This document shows, in pieces, positions 51,601 to 63,353 of a DNA stretch of 64,000 nucleotides. This DNA comes from Sebastes aleutianus (lineage: Eukaryota > Chordata > Actinopteri > Perciformes > Sebastidae). A program made the translations under genes and the position numbers. Below the pieces are notes generated by a model, which was not told where the DNA came from, made no database searches, and worked only from the letters and a program-made list of their open reading frames with translations. Numbering within the stretch: the stretch's first letter is position 1; every line of letters begins with the position of its first letter. The DNA lies in assembly GCA_916700875.1 (NCBI GenBank), contig CAKAKS010000032.1, positions 12,065,129 through 12,129,128 of the forward strand. Direction: 5' to 3'.

Positions 51601-52726
51601 GAGAGAGAGAGAATCAGATTGTCCTCAGATTGTCCTTTAGGGTTGATGTGAGCTTTTCTAGATTTGCGTGGTCTGTATTGTGTTGAGTCTGAGTGCAGAA
51701 ATATTGTGTATCTGTTAAATAAGATCTTCCTAATGTTCACCAGTAGAACCAGATTACAACAAGTGTGCAAAAAGTGACTTGCAATTCTTGTCTAGCCTGA
51801 GTATGCATGTGATACTTACAAAATGTCACAGCATTCCCTGTACATTTCTGTAGATGTATAGTTGGGTTATTTGGATTTCGAGATCCCATATAAGCTCTTG
51901 GTGACAAACACACAGACAGACAGACAGACACATATCATTCTGTGGTGACAGTACTGGTTGCACAGGAGGACTCAGGTGGGACAGGGTCAACAGGCCTGAT
52001 AGGATCAGCTGGCATACACCCGCAACTCTTCCCCTTCCTCCCCAGAGCGGACACCAGCCAGGAAACCGGGGTCACTTACAGGTGACTTCCCCCATATTCA
52101 GCTACAGCTGGGGCACAGCCGCTGGTCTGTCAATGTGTGTGTATGTAGTTAGGGGGCAGCCATCACATTGCATCACATCACTTCACATTTGGTCTTCTCT
52201 TTACCTCTACTACTGTCTCGCTTCCATCTTTCTTTGTCGTCTTACTGCTTATTGCGCTACACACTTTTATAGTCTTCAGTATTCTGTCAGCAGTATTGAT
52301 GGGGATTCCCTGGATCAATTCAGGAGGGGGGGGCTACTACGAACGCGCACACACACACACATACACACACATTTTTGTGCTCACCACAGGGAATAAAAAC
52401 TGTAATATGAACTCACTCTTGGTCTGAATGATAGCCCATTACAATTCATTTCCACCACAACAGCCAGTGTGCAGTAGTGTCTTCTTATTTGGGTAATCTA
52501 TCTATCTATGGCTCTTCTGGCATATTAACCACTGTCACCATGACTGCTGAGTCTATATATCAGTGATTACAGTAGTTCACACTAACCCTTTTAACCTGTC
52601 GTGCCTTACAAAAGCATTGGAAATATGGTGCACCTTTGTGTGTTTCTCTTCTTTTTTTTGTTTTTCAGGAGGCTTTTTTACAGATTATACGATCTGTTTT
52701 TTCAGCCAATCAATCATATTTCCACG
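51601..52726. other. Intron without recognised gene
   Basis: A short GACA tetranucleotide run lies at 51912-51931 and a CA patch near 52347-52370. No supported coding region. Confidence 0.5.
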
Positions 52727-53265
52727 ACGGAGTTTTAGGGCCACACTGAGGGAAAAAAATCTGAGATTTCGAGGATGGAGTCATAATATTACGAGAAAAG
52801 AGTCATAACTTTACGAAAAAAAAGTTGTAATATTGCGAGACTAAAGTCATAACTTTACAAGAAAAAAACTAATTTCCTCCTCCACAAAAGAGGCAATTTC
52901 CCCCAGGTTCATGTGGTTCTTTCTTCGGAATAAACGCAGTTTCGTGCACAATCTTTCCAAGGAACTTATGATAATGTGGTGCTGATGGTCCAAAAGATTA
53001 AGTATTTCGTTATTTGTGATTTGTAATTGTGATTTATTTGTTATTTGTTCACAAGATGCTCCACGTTCCTCTTTTTCCCACAGGCGGCACGCTGCTTTAT
53101 TTCCCCTCTAAAATAACGCGTAAAATTATTACTTTATAATATTATGACTTTTTTCTCGTAATCTTCTGACTTTATTCTCATATTAGAATTTTCTTTCCCG
53201 TAAATTTATGACTTTATTCTCGTAATATTATGACTTTTTTCCTCAATGTGGCCCTAATACTCCGT
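52727..53265. mobile_element. Foldback MITE just upstream of the arid1b exon
   Basis: The left arm starts ACGGAGTTTTAGGGCCACAC and the right arm's reverse complement starts ACGGAGTATTAGGGCCACAT. Both arms go on with repeated units of the form GTCATAATATTACGAGA, giving arms of more than 100 bp that could pair. It ends 190 bp before the splice acceptor. No transposase frame. Confidence 0.82.
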
Positions 53266-53422
53266 TGTGTATTTCAACTATACTGAAATAGTTGCAATAG
53301 TAAGGATTTATAATGTCATTATATTTACAAGGAAAAATGTTGTATTCGCTTGAGCTCACGTTTAAATGTGCCACCTGCTGCTGCATGTCACTTCTCATCA
53401 AATGCTTGGGTGGGCTTCAGAA

Positions 53423-53457
53423 ATACTCACTGTAAAGTCCTTTCTTCTGTTCCAGGA
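53423..53457 (+). other. Splice acceptor of the arid1b exon
   Basis: A pyrimidine-rich run ends in ttctgttccag, with AG at 53454-53455. A CTCAC branch-point-like motif lies about 25 bases upstream. The reading frame after this AG begins exactly at the conserved DLSGSIDD block, and ARID1 genes have an exon boundary at that point (recalled from the family). Confidence 0.85.
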
Positions 53458-53759
53458 TCTGTCCGGCTCGATTGATGACCTCCCCACTGGGACGGAGGCC
53501 GGTCTGGGCTCAGCCGTCAGCGTCGGCGGCGGCTCCTCCAGCAGCAGCAGCAGTAGCCAAGGGGAGCAGGGAGGGGCCAGCAACCAGGGGCAGTCCCCCT
53601 TCTCCCCCCACGCCTCCCCCCACCTCCCCAGCCAGCGGAGCGGGCCCTCTCCCTCCCCCGTGGGCTCGCCTGCGGGCTCCACTCAGTCCCAGCACTCGCG
53701 ATCAGGCTCTGGACCCATCTCTCCCGCCAGCGGACCCTCAGCCAACACCACCGCGCCAG
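53456..53759 (+). CDS. arid1b: Internal exon of ARID1B (BAF chromatin-remodelling subunit)
   Basis: The exon is 304 nt: 101 codons plus one base, so it enters in phase 0 and leaves in phase 1. The open frame starts DLSGSIDDLPTGTEA and goes on with QSPFSPHASPHL, GPSPSPVGSP and GPISPAS blocks. From memory of the family, these match the low-complexity N-terminal half of ARID1 proteins, upstream of the ARID DNA-binding domain. TGTEA, SPHASPHL and GPISPAS favour ARID1B over ARID1A. ARID1 proteins are large nuclear subunits of the BAF (SWI/SNF) remodeller, and this segment is disordered and has no catalytic residues. A run of eight Ser codons, mostly AGC, looks expanded relative to the mammalian proteins. 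The exon is GC-rich inside AT-richer flanks. Acceptor and donor both fit consensus. The open frame reaches upstream to 53366 and past the donor, but those parts read through intron. Exon call is firm; the 1B versus 1A paralogue is somewhat less certain. Confidence 0.88.
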
Positions 53760-53766
53760 GTAAGGG
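53757..53766 (+). other. Splice donor of the arid1b exon
   Basis: CCAG|GTAAGG is close to the perfect U1 consensus. The GT is at 53760-53761. Splicing here leaves one base (G) of a split codon, which would be completed by the next exon; that exon is not in the window as far as I can see. Confidence 0.85.
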
Positions 53767-54636
53767 TTGCCATCAGAGCCTCTAAAAGTATGTGCACATG
53801 CATCTTGATAATCTAATTTTATCTTGATGGAAGGTAGCACGATAACTTTATTAGCTAAATCACCACTCACAAACAAGACTATAACTGACAAGAATTGCCG
53901 TCGGAACCAGACACGACGCTGCATTTTACATCATGTACCGCCGCGTTAGATTCCCTGGGAAATTTGCAAAATTGCTTTACAGCTTAAAGGGAAATTGCTT
54001 TGTGCCACCAAACAAGAGGCTGCTGTTCGAAAGCAAATGAGAAAACAATCACAAACATTCCCCCGTCAGTGATGTGAAATGAGGTGTATTGCCTTTGACA
54101 GATGATGAAATATAGCTGCTGTGACATCACTGAGTGGGGCGTGGCCAGAAGTTTCCAGCCCCATATGATTCAGTTTTGATGTGCTCTTTGAAAATGGAGC
54201 AGCTTTAAGGCAGCGCCATTAGTAAACTTGTTGCTGCTGTAAGCATATCACAGTTCTCACACCTACATTTCTGCTTGACCTTTCCATATATTTTGCTATT
54301 TAAAGACCCAAGCCTGATTTCATTTGTTTTTTAAATATGTGCATTTAAAGAGGGTTTTAAAAAGGTCATGTAGAAAACTGACCCTGATGCAGATTAGGTA
54401 TACACGTTTCCACAAATAACAACATAGCAACATTTAAATGTAGTGTGTTTTGCATTTGCAAGAGTAGATTGCAAATATAAAGCTTTCACACCTTCCTATA
54501 ACCAAACAGGCAAATAAATCAGACCAGGAAAGAAAACAGGATTACAGGAGGGAAGCTGTGTTTCTTCGCCTTAATCAGTGTCTTGATTTCATATGATTAC
54601 CCATAATAATATCGTCCATGTAAATCTACACACTGA

Positions 54637-55758
54637 GGGCAAATTCACAAAAGGATTGCGCGGCTTTTGTGGACGCTAAACCTGCACAAATAAGACAAAA
54701 AGAAAAACAGTCGCAAAGGGTGATATGTACCGTAACTGTGCTGCCAAGCAAATTGTATGTATGCATTTGGTGCCAAATTGGCCCCTGTCCATGCAAATGA
54801 GCTTCATTGGAAGATTCACAAAGATCAGCGCTAATAGCCACACGCAGTTACGGTGAAATTATTAACATCTTCAGATTGTAACTGACAGACTGGGATATAA
54901 AATCCCAAATACGGTTCCTCTCACGTCACGTTTAAATTCCTTGCCTGAAGTTTTGAGGAATACCTCTGCACCGCATCGGTCAGCACCTGTAGCTCGCGGT
55001 CTGAAAATTTAATTTGTCTTTTTCTTTCTGCCATTGTTCTGCCTACTATGTTCTTGGCACAAAGGCAACATTTACTTAACCTGACCCACCAGATGGTTTG
55101 GTACACAGAACCATCTGAGAAGCCGTCATTGGAAACTGTTTGGAAAAGGGCAGACACTTTCAAAAAATACTTGGCAGGTGATTGGATGAACCATCTGTCA
55201 ATGGCAATTGTATTTATATAGCACATTTCATTACACGTAAACTGAAAAAAGTGCTTTACATTTAAAGACGAAATATAGACATAAACATGAGAATATATTA
55301 ACATAAACAACAAAAATATAAGAATACAGTATACACAAGCATACAACCAAACACACAGCAATAAAATTCTGTCAATCAAAGTCTTGCAGAAGGCAGTCGG
55401 GAGAAGAGCGAAAACAACTTTAAGCCAGCGTCGTTCTTTGCTCTTCCTCCAATGAAGAAATACTCTCCAGTTCTGATATAACTGATGCTATTGCAGCATC
55501 TACGCTAACCTCTTCAGGAGGTTTAGAACGAGCAGTCGCTTCTCGGAGTAACACCTAAACCACGCCCGTAGCTGCCAGTAGCTCCTCATAGGACTCTGAA
55601 TGGTCCGTGATCTGGCTTGCCGGATACAAAGGCATTACTTGAAGCCTGACGAGAGGCATTTTCGTGTGATATGTGTTCCTGCGATTTCTGCGTGATCTTG
55701 TGACATTGCGATATATTGCGGTATTATCATTAGTGCAATATCTTTTGTGAATCGGACC
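54637..55758 (-). mobile_element. Harbinger-like element, decayed, about 1.1 kb
   Basis: The left end GGGCAAATTCACAAAAGGATT and the right-end reverse complement GGTCCGATTCACAAAAGATA form an imperfect inverted repeat of the ATTCACAAAAG type known to me from fish PIF/Harbinger elements. The inside holds a MYB-like N-terminal fragment on the minus strand and an L2-like block (TTTATATAGCACATTTCATT) at 55211-55300. No transposase catalytic domain was found. Confidence 0.6.
54921..55034 (-). pseudogene. Fragment of a Harbinger-type MYB/SANT-like protein, N-terminal
   Basis: The frame on the minus strand contains MAERKRQIKFSDRELQVL, about 37 residues from that Met to a stop. This matches the start of the MYB/SANT-like accessory protein that Harbinger elements encode (related to host NAIF1), where a basic stretch leads into F-S/T-x-x-E-L-x-V-L. 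In intact proteins the trihelix domain goes on for about 60 more residues; here it stops after helix 1. The open frame upstream of the Met is low in similarity to anything I know. Family placement is from motif memory only. Confidence 0.5.
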
Positions 55759-57589
55759 TTGAGACGGGGCAGATAGCGGTTGCAAGTGATGCGCAGTCCA
55801 TGGTGCTATCAGTGGCAGCAATCCATTCTTTGGGAATTCGCCCGTGACACTTTGCTTGAGTGTGAGCGGGATTTGACCTTTTTAGAGCAGTCCAGATGAC
55901 CCACAGCATAAAGGTGGCAGCATCCTGGTTTAATAGCATCTTTTTTTTTCTCATCTCCAACTCACCATATAATCCATCCAGATCAATTTTCATTCTGCCA
56001 GTTTGGACAGAGGATGAAGCTGAGTGCACACAGCAGCAGAACACCAAATAATATCAATCCAGCAGGTGTAGACTTTGATATCTCTAGTCCATTTGAAATC
56101 CTAATTCAGACCGCTGAAGAATATTACAGCTTAGTGCCGAGCACTTCATGGAATATGTCTCATTCATTTTCTTCACACAGTTTTTGTCCTTGCATAGTGG
56201 GGATTTGTTAAGTCTTTGATCACGGTGTTGTAGAAACACGTCCCCACAATGGAGTGGAATTTTGATAAAGTCCGTCTCCCCTGTGGATCGCGCAAGTATT
56301 TCTAACATTTTCTGTCCAGACAATATTTCCTCTCCACTCTGAGTGTTAATGAATTGAGACTGACTGGAAGTGGAGGACCTCCTATCTGATTTGTAGCCTT
56401 ATCTAAGATATGGCAGGCCAAACAAGACACCAGCAGAATTATCAGACAATGCACGGTGTGTCTGTCTGTCTCCTGGGGCCACAGCAGAGCGCATCACCAT
56501 TTAGATAAACACTGAGCATTATAAATGAGTGTGGATTTGATTTGCCTCAGACAGGCGTGTGAATGTGTGTGTGTGTGTGTGTGTACACGCTATTCTCGCC
56601 TGGCCTCCCTGTCATTCCCACCACCTCTCTGCCCGACTGCGTGGCTGACCGGCGCATCAGCATGTCTCCGACCTGCCAGTCACTCTGACGAGGCGGGGCA
56701 AAATGTCTTGAGTGAGATCCTGACGCCAGCTCCTCCTCCTCCTCCTCCTCCTCCTCCTCCCCGCCTCGCAGCCGCTTACCAGAGTGATTGACGCTAATGA
56801 AAAACTGGGACAGTGGTTTTCCAGGCGCCCGTGCCAAGAATCATGACGAGAATCCGGAATGAGGCGGCAAAGACGGGAAGCGAAACCGATCGCTGGGACA
56901 TGATTAATAAGAAAATATTTAAAAATATTCCCCATGCCAAATAAATGGTGATAAAGCGTGGAGCAGTGAGTAACATCTGGCATGTTTTAGCGGCTGTACT
57001 ACAATCAGTTTGAATTAGATCAAGGAGCAGCCAGCCTAAGAGAGACACAGGAGAACTAATGTGGTTAGCGCACATCTGATTACGAACGCTCCACTTTCTA
57101 ACACTTCATCACAAGTTAGGACACTTTGGTTAATGTTGTCGTTTTAGTTTGGTACAAGTCAGTGAGGAGAGGAGGGGGGCAAGAGAGCTGGCAAGCAACA
57201 CTTTGTATTTATGTATGTGTGTGTTGTTTTTCTGAGGTTTGCATCTTCAGTACTCCCACTTATGTTACCTCAGCAGCCATAAAAAAACAACCACATTCTT
57301 CATTATTCTTGTGAACAACAATGTCCTCTAAATAAACAAAATAAGACAAACATTAATAAGCTAATTAATTAGTGTGAAAAAATACAACTGTTTTTTTATC
57401 TGCAGTAGTTTGAGCTCCAGTCAAGAAAAAGTCAAAACAACAACATATCTTGTGGCAGCATTGCATTCTGGTCCATTAAGGCTACTGTCATCGCATGTTC
57501 TTCTATAATTTATTCTGCCCCTCCACTGAAGTCAAAGTCTGTTGTTTACATTGATGTTTTAGTTTGTTTTTAGGTATTTTTTTCTCCTA
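55759..57589. other. Intron without recognised gene
   Basis: A minus-strand frame at 55780-56047 (KKKMLLNQDAAT...) could be an extension of the Harbinger-like remnant but is not diagnostic. A TG tract lies at 56563-56584 and a (TCC)n tract at 56731-56760. No supported gene. Confidence 0.45.
56731..56760. repeat. (TCC)n triplet repeat, 10 units
   Basis: A run of ten TCC triplets. It gives poly-Pro on one strand and poly-Glu on the other; both are spurious. Confidence 0.93.
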
Positions 57590-58557
57590 TTAAAGGGTAA
57601 CTTTGATATTTTTCGACTCGGACCATATTTTGCCACGTTTTTGTGTCTAACTGACTAATAGGGACAACAAATTTTTAAATTTTGTCCAGTATGGAGGGAG
57701 AGCGCCGCAGACGGCAGCTGCTCATAGGCTGCAATATGGTGCTATTGGGGCAAGCTGGCACCATTTACACTCTCTAAAGTGCTTGTTTTTGCCATGACAG
57801 GCTCTGATTGTTATTATAAGTGTCCAACATTATGGAAAGAGTCTCGCTCATTGACAAGTCTCCTTCTGAAACCTCTCGAGGTGATGTGTTGCCTGAAGAC
57901 GACAGTGGAAGAGTGGAATTCATCCATGGTGGGAATGCGAGTGCCAGCCATGCAGTTTGTTTTGTTGAAGTACAGAAAGTGTTGCTTAGTGTTATCTAAA
58001 ACATTTTCAATGACATGGCTGAATATTTAGATGATTTCGACAATGTGGATGAGATCTTTGAATTTGATTTATTTGAGCCAGAGTATATGGATATTCAGAT
58101 TTCGCAAGCGAGAGGTTATTTCTCTGTAGGTTTCTTTCCATAATGTTGTCAGACACTTATAATAACAATCTGAGCCTGTCAGTGGCAAAAACAAGCACTT
58201 TTAGTGAACGTAGCATTACATTCACGCTGCTAACGTGCCCTTGCATCTCGTTTCGCAGCTGCCAGTTACAGGACTCTCCCTCAATACTGGTCGTGTCTAA
58301 AACGTAAACCGCAAATTGCAAAATCTGATCTTAGATCTTCAAAAACTCTCGTGAGACTTGCTGCCCGACGACCTATCCTAAGGTCAATGCCTAACCTTAA
58401 CCATCTTGCGAGAGTTTCCCCAATTTGCTGGTTCCCTTCTAGACACTACGCTCCATACTGGACCAGTTTGAAAAGTTGTTGTCCCCGTTAGTCACTTACA
58501 CACAAAAACATGGGAAAAATAATGTCCAGGTTGAAAAATACCGAAGTTACCCTTTAA
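57590..58557. mobile_element. TTAA-ended element with long terminal inverted repeats, about 970 bp
   Basis: The left end TTAAAGGGTAACTTTGATAT and the right-end reverse complement TTAAAGGGTAACTTCGGTAT start arms of about 110 bp, both reaching GTCCAGTATGGAG. Inner arms pair again: TGCTTGTTTTTGCCA...GACAGGCTC at 57780-57835 is inverted at 58135-58195. TTAA at both outer edges fits a piggyBac-type site. It carries a small acidic frame at 58015-58143. Confidence 0.82.
58015..58143 (+). CDS. Small acidic ORF inside the TTAA-ended element (42 aa)
   Basis: It starts MAEYLDDFDNVDEIFEFDLF and goes on EPEYMDIQISQARG before a stop at 58141-58143. It is rich in Asp/Glu and aromatics. The FEPEY motif after an acidic, Phe-rich start resembles the N-termini of the fish proteins often labelled P2X7-C-terminal-domain-like, which occur in many copies; this is from memory and weak. 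No downstream Cys-rich domain follows, so if related it is a truncated capture. Expression is unknown. It may equally be chance coding. Confidence 0.3.
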   Translation: MAEYLDDFDNVDEIFEFDLFEPEYMDIQISQARGYFSVGFFP

Positions 58558-60464
<1,907 letters not shown>

Positions 60465-60966
60465 TAGGGATGTCATGATACCAGAAATTTAGTAGTCAAT
60501 ACCAATACCAGTGAAATTCCACGATTCTCAATACCCTATTCGATACCATGGTAAAAAACAACAAACACTTGCAAACAACTGTATTTATTCAAGTCTCTCG
60601 CCAAAAACAGAATTTTACAAGATTAAATTTGAACACATCATGATAACGTTATAATTTACCTTCGCCTAATACTCATTTTTACTGAATAGAGCTTAAACGC
60701 ATCATAATGAAACCCAATGCAACCTCTGTTAACGTTAGCTGTTAACATCTGCTGCTAACAGCTGATGTTAACTAGCTTTCCTCCTGTCAATTTCAACACG
60801 GATTTGTTGTTCACAATGTAGCATTATCAGGGAAAAAATGGTGCGTCCCCATTCTTTCGGAGTCCCCCTGGTACCTGTGATAGCGTAGAAAAACAAGTAC
60901 CGTCACGTTTTCAGAATTTTGGCATCAACTTAACTTAACGAAGTATCGGTTCTCGTGACATCCCTA
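60465..60966. mobile_element. hAT-type MITE with perfect 8-bp target duplication
   Basis: The left end TAGGGATGTCATGATACC and the right-end reverse complement TAGGGATGTCACGAGAACC form the inverted repeat. GTTGAGAT flanks both sides exactly (60457-60464 and 60967-60974), the 8-bp duplication of hAT transposition. 502 bp, with no transposase frame, so mobilised in trans if at all. Confidence 0.92.
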
Positions 60967-60974
60967 GTTGAGAT

Positions 60975-63305
60975 CTTGAACTACAAAGGCCTTAGCCATT
61001 CATTGACCCTGCGTGCCCATTATACAACAGAAGCATTTGCATTTGTTTCTTGACTCATTTATTCAGGCTCTTCTTTTCAGAGAGGGTGAATGTTTTGCCA
61101 TTCAGTGTTAGCAAAGAATTTCGTTGCTATTATCAGTAAAAGGATAGTATAGTACTCATTTCCCCAATCAAGCTTTGTTTTGTTAAAGTAATTGATAATT
61201 TTAACCACTTATAAAATAAGTAGTAACCTTGTGTCCCTGTCACCTGGAAGGCCGTAACAGAGATGAAGTAAATTAGATTGGGACTGTCTGTATTCATGCC
61301 CATTTTTCAGATCTGGTCCATATTTGGTGGTGTTTTTTCATCAGCCTGTGTGTGCCTGTGTTTATATGTTTTTTGTCTGCGTGCCTGCCGTGCTTTGAGG
61401 GCCAAACTGCACAACTTTTCCACATTGTGCAGCTACTAATTGACACAGAGCACATCCACACTCCTCCATGGCCCAGCTCGCTCTGTCTGCTGCAGAAAAT
61501 CACACATACTCATCTCTGCCTCTTCTGTTTTTCTCTCCTCTTCCTCTCTCTCTCTCCACCAAGGTCCTCCGAGGTCCAGTTAACGGTGCCTGCCTGCCTG
61601 CCCTCCCTCCTTCCCCTCTCCCCCTCTCCTCTCCGCCTCTCTCCTCACCCCTCCAAGTTTTTATTTTCTTCTGAAGAGGTGATTGGAGCTCACGGGCGAG
61701 CGCTCCGGAGAGTTTAATCTGTGTATCTGCGCTCGCTTCAAGTGCTTCCAGGGCCTAGGAAAGGACAGAGAGGTCAGGGCGAGTGGAGGAGGGAGAGGGG
61801 AAGGAGGGATAGATAGAGGGTGGGAGACAGAGTGGGTGAGAAGGCCAGGCCTGTCCAGTTTGTTAGCTTAAGGGGTCCTTCCCAATGAATCTCTTCAATG
61901 AATCTCCTCCAACCCGTTTACATCCGCTCTTGTCCTTTACATCGTCCCCGAGCGTAGCCTGTGGTTTGCATTTCATTTCAGAAAATATATTTCTATCTCT
62001 AATTGTGGTAATAAGAACCACAGATAGAAAAAACAAGTTTCCGATGGTGCTGGGTTTTTTCCCCACACAGAGATCAAAGGTCAATCACAGATGCCTGGAA
62101 GGAGCCAGAGCGATGACCTCAGATCAGGATTGCCTGCATAAGGATGGCCATTTAAAAAAAAAATGTCAGTAAACGACGAGAAAGAAAAACAAATTTACAG
62201 GCTGCAAAATATCGGACCAGAAAAGACGCCGCAGGGATGTTCAACCAAAACTTATATTTTTCCTCCGTTAGTGGTGGAAGTTATTACAAGAAAGCAGTGG
62301 AAGAGGGTAGGGGGGTTGAGTTTTTATGCAAGTGTGTTTTGCAGTGCGGATTGTGTGGAGTCGGGCGAGTTTTCTAGTCACACCACTCCCTAAGAGGCTG
62401 CGTGGTGGGAACACCGCCTCTGGCTGTCCCTGTCCCTCTCTTTTTCTCTCATTATTTTTATCGTGCTCGCTTTCTCTTATGTTCCCTCTTGTGTCTCACG
62501 TTCCCTCGTCCCCACCCTTTCCTCCCCATCTCTGTTTGTCTCCGCTGCTTTCTTCGCTCAGAGCGTTGCTGTGGTACAGGCCTCCCACCGAGGAACAAGG
62601 CTGAATTTTCCATCCCTCTTATTTCTCCACATCTCTCCTCCAGCTCTCTTTCTCCACTTCTGTCCTCCTTTTTTCTGTCTTCATCCACACATCAACCCTC
62701 ATACCCCCCGTCTACCCAACTCTTTCCAACACTCCCACACGCCTCTGTCTCTCCTCCTCCTCCTGATGGCTGCTCGTGTTCGGAGTGAAACAGCAAAACG
62801 CCCTCCCCGCAGACATTATATTCACAAAGCACACCGTCCGCCAAAATAGAAAAGAAAAAAAGAAGAAGAATATGTTGCCGGCTAACCCGGCATGCTGCGT
62901 TAGCCATTTAGAGAAATCCCATTCTAACTCCGTCCGACTGGAAAACCCTAACAGGAGCACAGAGCGCAATTATTTTCCCTCCCCAACACCTATTTTCTTG
63001 CTTTCTCTCACTCCACCGCTCTCTCTCCCCCGCATCCCGCTCGCTGTTTTTTAGCTTAAGCTGCAGTTTTGCTTTACATACAGTTGCTACTCAGCATTGG
63101 AAGTAATGAGGACCTTGGGAGAGCGCTTGTTTTGCGAGCCACCGCAGGCCTGCGCTCGTCCCCTACAGGGAGAGTTAACTGGCATTAGCCCCCGGCTTGG
63201 AGAGGCATTGACTCGCACCCATTGAGATCTAAACCACCATTATTGGAGCCCGCTGTTTATCTGCCTCTTTCCCCTAAAGACACGGCAAGGAGGGGATATT
63301 ACCTT

Positions 63306-63353
<48 letters not shown>

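Larger units (their letters stand above)
1..53455 (+). other. arid1b: Presumed arid1b intron upstream of the exon (5' part outside the window)
   Basis: No other exon was recognised on either strand over this 53 kb. The preceding ARID1B segment, expected to end with an SRPSSLP-like peptide just before the DLSGSIDD block, was not found in any open frame. ARID1B in vertebrates has very long introns in its 5' half. The stretch holds the transposon remnants, microsatellites and candidate regulatory blocks listed separately. Intron status is inference from the exon position and the lack of other genes. Confidence 0.65.

Noticed and set aside
53366..53455. Upstream Met and in-frame extension of the exon
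   Set aside because: It reads through the polypyrimidine tract and acceptor, so it is intron.
53398..53924. Minus-strand Gly/Arg/Trp-rich frames over the arid1b exon
   Set aside because: They are antisense shadows of the GC-rich exon; the plus-strand frame matches ARID1B and has splice sites.
62402..62849. Two 128-residue Ser/Pro-rich frames
   Set aside because: Overlapping frames over the same CT-rich block, which is the mark of composition rather than coding.
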